Below, piece after piece: positions 27,572 through 35,331 of a stretch of DNA of 64,000 bases. The notes beneath the pieces were generated by a model that had not been told where the DNA came from, made no database searches, and was given only the letters and a program-made list of their open reading frames with translations. Made by a program: the position numbers and the translations under genes. The DNA lies in assembly GCF_014069875.1 (NCBI RefSeq), contig NZ_CP059676.1, forward strand, positions 2,279,975 through 2,343,974. The letters run 5' to 3'. How positions within the stretch are numbered: position 1 is the first letter of the stretch; every line of letters begins with the position of its first letter. The stretch comes from Flaviflexus equikiangi. GTDB lineage: Bacteria > Actinomycetota > Actinomycetes > Actinomycetales > Actinomycetaceae.

Positions 27572-29908
27572 TCAGACGACGGCGGCAAGCCCGTGGGTTT
27601 CGAATCTGAGCAAGGATTCCTCGACGAGAAGCGGCTTTCCGAAACGATATCCCTGCATGTACCTGACGCCCAGGTCTCGAAGAATCTGGTAGACCTCATC
27701 AGTCTCGACTCCCTCGAAGACCATGCGAGCATCCATCGAACCCACGAGGTTGACGAGTGCGCCCACGACGAGCCGGGCCTTGTGCTGGCGGATGCAATCC
27801 GCCATTGACTGGTCGATCTTCAGCACATCGAAGGGATAGTGCACGATCGACTGCAGGGTGCACGAGTCCCGCCCGAAGTCGTCGAGCGCAACGTGGAGCC
27901 CGTCGACCCCCATGGCCCAATTGAGACAGGAGATGATCTCTCGGGAGTGGCGGTCGAGCGAGGACTCGCCCAGTTCCAGCGTGAGTTCGATACCGCTGCC
28001 ACCCCACTCGGATGCGAGAGCATCGGCGAAATCGGGGTCGACGAGCTGCTCGACATCGATGTTGACGTGGAGGCTCGTGAGAGTCGGCACGACGCTCTGG
28101 AATCTCTTGAAGTCAGCGAGCGAGGTCTTGACGAGGTGGATGCTGAGCTCCGTGAGCAGACCCTCGCATCGTGCCTCATCGATGATCTGCTCAGCCGTGA
28201 GGCTGGCGATCGCATCGGTGCCCGGCCGGACGAGAGCCTCCAATGCGACGATCGTGCCGGTGGTCGTATCGACGATCGGCTGGTAGGCGAAGACGAGATT
28301 GGATGCTGAGATCGCCCGCGCAACAGCCGCGCTGTTCTCCCGCGGCCGGGTTGTGTTGTGTGCCGTTTCGCCACCTGCTCCCGATCGTCGAGCTCTCCGA
28401 CCCGCATACATGAGAGCATCTGCTTCTTCTACAACATGTTGAATATCATCCGTTGCCCCCGAAGAGAAGGACAGACCGTAGGACAAGACGATCGGTATCT
28501 CCACGTCGTCGACGCGGACCGGGTCGACAACGCTCATGAGGACCTCATCAACCCGACTATGTGCGGTCTGTTCGTCGTGAACGCCGGTGATGACGAGAAC
28601 GAACTCGTCACCGCCCACGCGCGCCACGAACTCGTTCTCTCGAATGTGATCGGTAAACCGAGCGCCGAGGGATTTCAGGATGACGTTTCCAGCCTGGTGG
28701 CCGTAATGGTCATTGATGTACTTGAAACCATCGATATCGATGTAGGCCACAGCGAAACCGCCCTGCTCGCCCTGAGCGGTCCTGTCGAGCACCTCCATGA
28801 AGGCGCGATAGTTCGGTAGCCGTGTCATCGTATCCGTGAGAGCCTTCTCGAAAAGGTCATCGTGGTCCTGTCGGACGGTCGACATCGTCGCACCCATGTG
28901 GGCTATCGAGTCGAGAATGATGTGATCCGCCGCGAAGAGCGGAGGCTGGTTGCTGCCTCGTCGTGCGATCAAATGACCGTCCGACATCGGGGCAGAGATT
29001 TCGTTGATGTTGCGGCCCGCCTCGTGGCGGAACTCGATCTCGTAGTGGGGAAGTGCGGCCCGGACGAAATCCACGGCATGGTCGGGGACGGACTTGTCGT
29101 GCGACCAGGGAAGGTCGATGGCTGCGGCATGGAGTCCTTGGAGTTGCCTGTTGAGAGAGTGAAGGGTCCAAACGCTGGCCAGGATATAACACACCATACC
29201 AAGGACGAAGATGACGATCGGACCGGCCCAATGAAGTCCCAGAGCAGGGTTGCGGGTCGCGATGAAATCCTGGAGGCTGCGTGCAAGGAAAGACAGGGAG
29301 ATGAGGCCGAGAATGAGGAGGCCTGCGCGGACGGGAATGATGCCGGCGAGGATCTCCCGCAGGCGCAGAGAGGTCACGACCGACATGCGGATCGTCGACA
29401 TCGTGAAGCGGGCCAGGAAATAGATGAGCAGGCAGTAGACGGTATAGATTTCGTGCCAGCCGTAGGCCGACGTCAAGAGCTCCAGCACGCCGATCGAGAG
29501 CATGGCGCTTCCCATGATGTAGGCGGTCTGCTCTGCAGCATCGCCGACATGGCGGAGACGAGCGAGGAGGCTCACGAAGTTCGCGGCACCGCCGACGGCA
29601 AGCGTCGTAGCGAAATCCGAGCTCGTGTAGATGACAACGATCACTGCGGGCGCCGCTCCGAAGATCAGCGTCGCGTCGAGGCGGGACACAGCCGCGGTCA
29701 GGCTTCCCACCAGGGCAATGCCGACAAACGTGACGACGATCCACAGCGGATCCCATTCGATACGGGCAAAGAAACTGGAGACGCCGATCAAGGCCAGGGA
29801 CACCACGGTCCACAGAACTCCCCACACGAGGGTCGCGCGATCGCTCAGCTTCCGCGGGACGGGAGCGTGATGGACGAGCCCTCCACGGAAGAAATCCGAA
29901 GAAGTCAT
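27572..29908 (-). CDS. Membrane-bound GGDEF–EAL protein (c-di-GMP turnover)
   Basis: A 778-residue protein: about eight membrane helices in the first 270 residues, a linker, a GGDEF domain with intact RVGGDEF (about 432) and an EAL domain with EALVRP (about 554), the downstream acidic/metal motifs 'LELGES', 'DDFGRDS', 'KIDQS' and 'EGVETDE'. Both active sites look intact, so it may make or degrade c-di-GMP depending on conditions. The inhibitory-site RxxD is RENE here, so product inhibition may be missing. It converges on the GH18-like gene with 12 bp between stops. No sensor ligand is apparent. Confidence 0.93.
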   Translation of the reverse strand: MTSSDFFRGGLVHHAPVPRKLSDRATLVWGVLWTVVSLALIGVSSFFARIEWDPLWIVVTFVGIALVGSLTAAVSRLDATLIFGAAPAVIVVIYTSSDFATTLAVGGAANFVSLLARLRHVGDAAEQTAYIMGSAMLSIGVLELLTSAYGWHEIYTVYCLLIYFLARFTMSTIRMSVVTSLRLREILAGIIPVRAGLLILGLISLSFLARSLQDFIATRNPALGLHWAGPIVIFVLGMVCYILASVWTLHSLNRQLQGLHAAAIDLPWSHDKSVPDHAVDFVRAALPHYEIEFRHEAGRNINEISAPMSDGHLIARRGSNQPPLFAADHIILDSIAHMGATMSTVRQDHDDLFEKALTDTMTRLPNYRAFMEVLDRTAQGEQGGFAVAYIDIDGFKYINDHYGHQAGNVILKSLGARFTDHIRENEFVARVGGDEFVLVITGVHDEQTAHSRVDEVLMSVVDPVRVDDVEIPIVLSYGLSFSSGATDDIQHVVEEADALMYAGRRARRSGAGGETAHNTTRPRENSAAVARAISASNLVFAYQPIVDTTTGTIVALEALVRPGTDAIASLTAEQIIDEARCEGLLTELSIHLVKTSLADFKRFQSVVPTLTSLHVNIDVEQLVDPDFADALASEWGGSGIELTLELGESSLDRHSREIISCLNWAMGVDGLHVALDDFGRDSCTLQSIVHYPFDVLKIDQSMADCIRQHKARLVVGALVNLVGSMDARMVFEGVETDEVYQILRDLGVRYMQGYRFGKPLLVEESLLRFETHGLAAVV

Positions 29909-29999
29909 AACGTTAACGTATCGCTAAGCGCGCCACACCACGCCTGTTTATCATGCACGTCACGTGTTCATTGTCTCTCACACGCACCTCTGAGCACCC

Positions 30000-31457
30000 T
30001 CAGCACTCGACGACGTTGACAGCCAGCCCACCTGCAGAGGTCTCCTTGTATTTCGAATGCATGTCTGCGCCCGTCTGGCGCATGGTCTCGATGACGGCGT
30101 CGAAGGAGACCGTGTGCTGGCCGTCGCCCCAGAGGGCGAGCCGGGCGGCGTTGATGGCCTTGACGGCGCCGATGGCGTTCCGCTCGATGCAGGGGATCTG
30201 CACGAGACCACCCACCGGGTCGCACGTGAGCCCCAGATTGTGCTCCATGGCGATCTCGGCAGCATTCTCGACCTGTGCCGGTGTCCCGCCGAGCGCTTCC
30301 GCAAGACCCGCCGCCGCCATCGCACTCGCCGATCCCACTTCGCCCTGACATCCCACCTCCGCGCCGGCTATCGACGCATTCGTCTTGATGAGGGCGCCAA
30401 TTGCGGTGGCGGCAAGGAAGAAACGCCGTGCACCATCATCGTCTGACCCTTCGACGTGATGCCGATAGTACGTGTACACGGCTGGGACGATCCCTGCAGC
30501 ACCGTTTGTCGGTGCGGTGACGACACGGTGTCCCGATGCGTTCTCCTCGTTGACCGCGAGCGCCCACAGGTTGACCCAGTCGATGCCGTACATCGAGTCG
30601 CGCTTGGTGCTCTCGCTCAGCTCCCGATAGAGACTGGGGGCTCGCCTGCGAACGCCAAGACCCCCGGGCAGGACGCCCTCTGTGGCGGTCCCTGCTTTGA
30701 TGCAGTCCGTCATGGCAGCCTGAATGTCTGAAATGTACTGGAGGACCTCCCCGCGTTCCCGCGCGGCGGTCTCATTGGCCCACACGATGTCGGAAATCCT
30801 CTTCCCTTCGCTGATGCAGAGGGTGAGGAGCTCATCGGCCGTCGAAAAGGGGTAGGGAGCGCGAGTCGAGTGTGCCGCTTGGGATTCGCTAGTCGCCATT
30901 GCTCGCACGTCCGGGTTCGCTGCGGGATCCTCGGACAGGTCTTCCATGATGAAGCCGCCGCCGATGGAGTAATAGGTTCGGGCAAGCCTCTCATCCCCCG
31001 CATATGCCGTGATGGTGAGCGCGTTGACGTGGTAGGGGAACCGGATTCGCGGCGTCAGGAGCATGTCCTCCTCGAGGTCGAAGGGCACTGTCCCGAATCC
31101 TGCGACGGTCACGTGCCCAGTGGTACGAACCTCGTCCATGATCCCGTCGACCGCTTCCGTGCCGACACTTTCGGGACGATATCCTGCCAGGCCTAAGATG
31201 ACGGCCCGGTCGGTCCAGTGCCCCCGCCCTGTCGCCCCCAAAGAACCGAAAAGCTCGATCGTCACTCGATCGAGGTCCCGACCCTGCCACGCGTCGTACA
31301 GCAGGCGGGCGAAGGCGTGGCCTGCCTTCATCGGCCCGACCGTGTGAGACGAGGACGGCCCGATGCCGATCCGGAACATGTCGAAGACTGATAGCGGACG
31401 GTTGGCTTGGTCTGCTCGGAGCTGGCCGGAGACGATGGCGGCGGGGAACGAATGCAT
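30000..31457 (-). CDS. sdaA: L-serine ammonia-lyase (single-chain, iron-sulfur)
   Basis: A 485-residue fused alpha-beta enzyme converting L-serine to pyruvate and ammonia. It has '[24 protein letters not shown]' in the beta part, and in the alpha part '[14 protein letters not shown]', '[19 protein letters not shown]' (cluster Cys residues) and the C-terminal VVEC, whose terminal Cys caps the cluster in known structures. The ATG at 31457 leaves 25 residues before the domain and has AGGACCC upstream; a shorter start is possible. The Nudix gene ends 5 bp upstream, so the two are co-transcribed. Confidence 0.95.
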   Translation of the reverse strand: MHSFPAAIVSGQLRADQANRPLSVFDMFRIGIGPSSSHTVGPMKAGHAFARLLYDAWQGRDLDRVTIELFGSLGATGRGHWTDRAVILGLAGYRPESVGTEAVDGIMDEVRTTGHVTVAGFGTVPFDLEEDMLLTPRIRFPYHVNALTITAYAGDERLARTYYSIGGGFIMEDLSEDPAANPDVRAMATSESQAAHSTRAPYPFSTADELLTLCISEGKRISDIVWANETAARERGEVLQYISDIQAAMTDCIKAGTATEGVLPGGLGVRRRAPSLYRELSESTKRDSMYGIDWVNLWALAVNEENASGHRVVTAPTNGAAGIVPAVYTYYRHHVEGSDDDGARRFFLAATAIGALIKTNASIAGAEVGCQGEVGSASAMAAAGLAEALGGTPAQVENAAEIAMEHNLGLTCDPVGGLVQIPCIERNAIGAVKAINAARLALWGDGQHTVSFDAVIETMRQTGADMHSKYKETSAGGLAVNVVEC

Positions 31458-31462
31458 GGGTC

Positions 31463-31888
31463 CTACCCTTCGGGGGCGATTGGTAATCGGTTCCGGAGTG
31501 CTGGCACGACATGCTTGGCGAGGAGTGGTGCCAAGTCTGTCGGAGGGTTAGCGGCGAGATCGAGCCACGTGATTTCGGCTATCTCTGCGCGTGGGTGGAG
31601 TGTTGACTTCTCATCGTCGGTCAACGGTGCGGCAACGAATATGGTGGATGATACACGCCAACCCGGCTCGTTGGCGGCGATTTCGTCATATGCCCCCAAC
31701 AGAGTCAACTGGTCCGAGGACCGCGTCAGCCCCACCTCTTCGAGGACTTCACGAGATGCGGCCTCGATGGCGGTCTCTCCCGGTTCGAGTTTTCCGCCGA
31801 CAAGCATGAACTTGTGGGTGTTCTTCTTCCGGACGGTGAGGAGCCGGCCGTTGTCGACGAAACAGACTCCTGTGATCGTGAGGATCAT
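31463..31888 (-). CDS. Nudix hydrolase
   Basis: A 141-residue Nudix protein with a complete box, GGKLEPGETAIEAASREV followed by LEEVG (residues about 31-53). It probably sanitises or recycles a nucleotide diphosphate derivative; substrate unknown. It overlaps the start of the thiamine-binding-type gene by ATGA (31885-31888) and precedes sdaA by 5 bp, so the three form a compact operon. Confidence 0.9.
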   Translation of the reverse strand: MILTITGVCFVDNGRLLTVRKKNTHKFMLVGGKLEPGETAIEAASREVLEEVGLTRSSDQLTLLGAYDEIAANEPGWRVSSTIFVAAPLTDDEKSTLHPRAEIAEITWLDLAANPPTDLAPLLAKHVVPALRNRLPIAPEG

Positions 31889-32181
31889 AGACGTTCGTTG
31901 ATCCGTTCGACCTTGGCGGTCAGCTGGCCCGAATATCCTGGCCGAATGTCTGCTTTCATGACGAGAGACGCTCGCGGTGAGACCGCCAGGACGGCATCTG
32001 TTGCCTCTTTGACGACTGCCATGACCTCATCCCATTCACCTTCGATGGTGGTGAACATGGAGGTGGTTTCGTGCGGGAGGCCGGACTGTCGGACGATGGC
32101 GACGGCGGCGGCGACAGCTTCGGAGACTGACCCGTCCTCGGCCTGGGAGGTTGCAGGTGCGACAGAAAATGCTAGTAACAT
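31885..32181 (-). CDS. MTH1187/YkoF-type thiamine-binding family protein
   Basis: A 98-residue ferredoxin-like-fold protein of the MTH1187 family ('LLAFSVAPAT', 'VAAAVAIVRQSGLPHETTSMFTTIEGEWDEVMAVVKEA'). Relatives bind thiamine or a pyrimidine, but the function is poorly known. First gene of a three-gene operon with a Nudix hydrolase and sdaA; no TPP riboswitch is seen in the 115 bp upstream. Assignment to the family is good, the ligand is inference. Confidence 0.85.
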   Translation of the reverse strand: MLLAFSVAPATSQAEDGSVSEAVAAAVAIVRQSGLPHETTSMFTTIEGEWDEVMAVVKEATDAVLAVSPRASLVMKADIRPGYSGQLTAKVERINERL

Positions 32182-32296
32182 CCTTTTACGTTAGTTGACC
32201 AACCGGCCCGAATCTAGGTTAAGGGTCGCGCTAAAGACATCAAAAAACGCTCGGATCGCGATACAGTGAGATGATACAAAGCGCAGAGGAGTCCCT

Positions 32297-32761
32297 ATGC
32301 CAACCATGAACGTTGAATCCTTCAACCTGGATCACCGGTTCGTCGACGCACCCTACATTCGCGTCGCCGACGTCAAGAAGCTGCCGCACGGAGACATTCT
32401 CACAAAATATGATGTCCGCTTCTGCCAGCCCAATGTGGACCACCTCGATATGGCGACCATTCATTCGATCGAGCACACGTTCGCTGAGCTGTCCCGGAAC
32501 CATTCGGATGCGGTCATCGATTTCTCTCCGATGGGATGCCAGACGGGCTTCTATCTGCTCATGGCAGGCGAACATTCGGACGATGAGATTCACAGTCTCG
32601 TCGCTCAGACTCTGGCGGATCTTATCGACGCTGATGAAGTTCCCGCAGCCAACGAGGTGCAGTGCGGGTGGGGAGCGAACCACAGCCTCGACGGCGCGAA
32701 GCAGGCTGCCCGGGCGATGCTTGATCAGCGCCACTCCTGGGCCCAGGTCATGAAGGCCTAG
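32297..32761 (+). CDS. luxS: S-ribosylhomocysteine lyase
   Basis: A 154-residue LuxS that splits S-ribosylhomocysteine into homocysteine and DPD, the AI-2 precursor. The zinc ligands are H56 and H60 in HSIEH and C123 in VQCGWG; E59 and C81 (PMGCQTGFY) are catalytic. GAGGAG precedes the ATG by 6 bases. The nucleosidase that makes its substrate starts 2 bp after its stop, so the whole SAH-recycling pathway is in one operon. Confidence 0.98.
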   Translation: MPTMNVESFNLDHRFVDAPYIRVADVKKLPHGDILTKYDVRFCQPNVDHLDMATIHSIEHTFAELSRNHSDAVIDFSPMGCQTGFYLLMAGEHSDDEIHSLVAQTLADLIDADEVPAANEVQCGWGANHSLDGAKQAARAMLDQRHSWAQVMKA

Positions 32762-32763
32762 CC

Positions 32764-34077
32764 ATGCGTACAGCTGCCGCCATCGTTCTCACCGCCATGC
32801 CGGAAGAGGCCAAGCCCTTCCTCGACAAGGCCCGCCTCACCCAACGCGTCGGGGAACTCACGACGCCCTCCTCGTTCAAGGCCTGGTTCCTCGAACTCGC
32901 CTCTCCCCGGATCCTCCTCGTCCAGACCGGTATCGGCCAGACCGCTGCCGCAAGCGCACTGACATGGGCGCTCGGACAGGTCTCGACTCGGGACGTCTTC
33001 ATCTCCGGGACAGCGGGAGGCCTCCACACCTCTGTCAACGTCGGCGACATCATCGTCGGCAGCGAATACCGGTATGGGATGGCAGATGCGACGGCGTTCG
33101 GGTACGAGCTCGGCCAGGTCCCTGGACAGCCTGTCACATTCACGGGGTCTGACAGAGTTCTCCAGGCACTCGACCTCGTCGATGGCAAGAACATTCGACC
33201 GGGCCTCATGCTCTCCTCGGACAGCTTCATCACGGCGAAGAATGTCAGTGCCGTCCGTGACGCGTTCCCGGACGCTCTGTCGACTGACATGGAATCCACT
33301 GCGGCAGCCCAGATCTGCCACGCGTACGGGACAGGTTTCGCCGCTGTTCGCGCGGTCTCCGATCTGTGCGGGCCTGCCGCAGATCAGGACTTCCACATGG
33401 AACTGGACAAGGCTGCGAGTCTCGCAGCAGACACGACACTCGCCCTCATCGCCCTCCTGCGCGGAGGCGACCGCCCCGATCGTCGTCGCCGCCAGTTCGG
33501 CCTCGATGCTCTCTACGCCGCTCTCTACACCGTCATCGCCATCGACAATGAGCTCGAGCCGAGCGATGCGAGCGGACTCGACCTCGACATGTCGGATCTG
33601 ACTCGTGACCTGCACGAGGAACAGGTGGCGGCCTTTGCCGAGCTGATCGCTGCAGGGAAGGCCTTCGTTGCCGAGAACCCCCACGGTCGGATCACATCCC
33701 AACGGTACGATGCGATCAGAGCAGAGATTCTTCACGACTTGAATCTGGCCGGCGGACGAGGACGGCAGACGTGGCCGCCTACTTCACAGACGATCATGAA
33801 ACGTTTCGATGGCTACTGGAACAACGCGATGACGTCGATCGGCCTCACGAGCGGCAGCGGGCGCCGTCGGGGTGGATTGAGGTATTCGGATGAGGATTAT
33901 CGCTCCGCCATCCGTCTCTACCATGAGTCGATGACCGCCCAGCGGAAGAACCCGTCCTATTCCGGCTATCAGCAGTGGTTGGCCGACCAGGACAAGGCCT
34001 TCCCCTCGGGCGCTTCGATCCGCCAACACTTCGGCACGTGGGCGGACGCAATCCTCAGCCTCTACGAGGAGCGCTAG
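32764..34077 (+). CDS. MTA/SAH nucleosidase fused to two HNH-associated repeats
   Basis: A 437-residue protein. Residues 1-235 form the nucleosidase that removes adenine from SAH and MTA: 'LTAMPEEAKPF', 'VQTGIGQTAAASAL', 'SSDSFITAKN', 'STDMESTAAAQIC' and 'AVRAVSDLC' match the active-site motifs. Normal family length ends there. After a linker (235-290), two copies of a repeat seen in homing-endonuclease-associated proteins follow: 'PTSQTIMKRFDGYWNNAM' (about 339-356) and 'PSGASIRQHFGTWADAI' (about 414-430), each preceded by a helical stretch. These repeats are thought to bind nucleic acid; no nuclease motif is present. A frame-continuous fusion, 2 bp after luxS. A hairpin follows. Confidence 0.88.
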   Translation: MRTAAAIVLTAMPEEAKPFLDKARLTQRVGELTTPSSFKAWFLELASPRILLVQTGIGQTAAASALTWALGQVSTRDVFISGTAGGLHTSVNVGDIIVGSEYRYGMADATAFGYELGQVPGQPVTFTGSDRVLQALDLVDGKNIRPGLMLSSDSFITAKNVSAVRDAFPDALSTDMESTAAAQICHAYGTGFAAVRAVSDLCGPAADQDFHMELDKAASLAADTTLALIALLRGGDRPDRRRRQFGLDALYAALYTVIAIDNELEPSDASGLDLDMSDLTRDLHEEQVAAFAELIAAGKAFVAENPHGRITSQRYDAIRAEILHDLNLAGGRGRQTWPPTSQTIMKRFDGYWNNAMTSIGLTSGSGRRRGGLRYSDEDYRSAIRLYHESMTAQRKNPSYSGYQQWLADQDKAFPSGASIRQHFGTWADAILSLYEER

Positions 34078-34115
34078 AAGCCCTCCGCGGCGCTACTCCC
34101 GGCGTGCGGGGGCTT
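34078..34115 (+). terminator. Hairpin after the luxS operon
   Basis: AAGCCCTCCGC and GCGGGGGCTT pair with one bulge directly after the nucleosidase stop. No good T-run, so only a candidate. Confidence 0.4.
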
Positions 34116-34242
34116 CCCCGGTTCACCAACCGCTCCCCCTCATCGACCGGCGTACGCAGATCGTCTCTGCGTAGCCGTGGGGCATCCTTCGCACCACAGC
34201 CGCCGGTGGGTGCGCGATGCGGCTTAGCCGGTGAAATGGAGC

Positions 34243-35286
34243 CTAGAGCCCCTGCCTGTCCCATTCGCGTGCCAGGCTGACAAGGGATTCTTCGCGCGCG
34301 GCGGGATCGTAGGCGTAGCAGGTGAGGATCACTTCATCGAGTGCGTGCATGTCCACGAAGCGGCCGATCTGCTCAGCGACTGAACCGGGAGTACCTACGA
34401 TGAGTCTCGGATCGTTTCGCGGCAATGGTTCAACCTTCTCCTCCGCCGGCGGCTGGAGGGGACCGGCCGCTCCGAAACGAAGCTGGTTCTGCAATGCCCT
34501 GTGGGTGGTTGCGAGATAGAGGGCTTCCTCCTCGGTATCCGCCACCATGACGTTCACCCCGGCCATCACCGTCGGTTGAGACACCTGCGCCGTCTCCGCA
34601 TCAGTCCGGAACCGGTTCCGGTAGACGCTGAGGGCGGCTGACATGTGGGTCGGTGCGAAATGCGAGGCGAACGAGAACGGCAACCCCAGCTCGGCGGCGA
34701 CCTGGGCGCCTCCCGTTGACGATCCCAGCATCCAGAGGGGCACGTGCGTGCCTTCGCCGGGGATCGCACGGACGGTGCGATGGAGGTGCTGGGGGTTCAC
34801 GGACAGTCCGAGAACGGAGGCTTGCGCACCAGACACGCCGTCCCCCTGTTCGATGTCGCCGAAGAACCGCTGCAGTTTGAGCACGTCTGCCGCGACATCG
34901 TTGAGGTCGGAGCCTCCGCGACGGAGTTCCGCGGCCGTGACCGGATCTGTCCCGGGGGCGCGTCCGAGCCCCAGATCAACCCTGTCGGGGTAGAGCGTGG
35001 CAAGAGTTCCATAGTATTCGGCAACCATGAGCGGCGAATGGTTGGGAAGCATGACCCCGCCGGAGCCTACCCGAATCGTCGATGTATGCTCGGCTGCCCG
35101 CCCGAGAAGGAGAGCGGTGGCTGACGACATGAAGGTCGACGATCCGTGGTGCTCCGCCATCCAGAACCTGTGGAAGCCGGCCTGTTCCGCCGCCTGCGCG
35201 AGCCTCAGGGAGTCATCGAGTGCCTCTTTTCTCGTTTTCCCGACAGAGGCGGGGGCAAGGTCGAGGATGCTGAGCGGTGTTGTCAT
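34243..35286 (-). CDS. LLM-class flavin-dependent oxidoreductase
   Basis: A 347-residue luciferase-like TIM-barrel protein, group that includes the MsnO8/YwcH-type enzymes ('MTTPLSILDLAPASVGKT', 'HRFWMAEHHGSSTFMSSATALL', 'VGSGGVMLPNHSPLMVAEYYGTL'). These use FMN or F420; the WMAEHH motif suggests an FMN-type alkanal-monooxygenase-like enzyme without a known substrate. The ATG at 35286 matches the family start; an upstream in-frame start would add 12 residues. It follows the oligopeptidase gene after 46 bp on the same strand. Confidence 0.9.
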   Translation of the reverse strand: MTTPLSILDLAPASVGKTRKEALDDSLRLAQAAEQAGFHRFWMAEHHGSSTFMSSATALLLGRAAEHTSTIRVGSGGVMLPNHSPLMVAEYYGTLATLYPDRVDLGLGRAPGTDPVTAAELRRGGSDLNDVAADVLKLQRFFGDIEQGDGVSGAQASVLGLSVNPQHLHRTVRAIPGEGTHVPLWMLGSSTGGAQVAAELGLPFSFASHFAPTHMSAALSVYRNRFRTDAETAQVSQPTVMAGVNVMVADTEEEALYLATTHRALQNQLRFGAAGPLQPPAEEKVEPLPRNDPRLIVGTPGSVAEQIGRFVDMHALDEVILTCYAYDPAAREESLVSLAREWDRQGL

Positions 35287-35331
35287 ACCGCTACTCTTCC
35301 CGACCCTGCCCTCAGCATTCAAGCACTGATG

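Noticed and set aside
32182..32296. Possible TPP riboswitch before the thiamine-binding-type gene
   Set aside because: The gap is only 115 bp and no THI-box core is seen.
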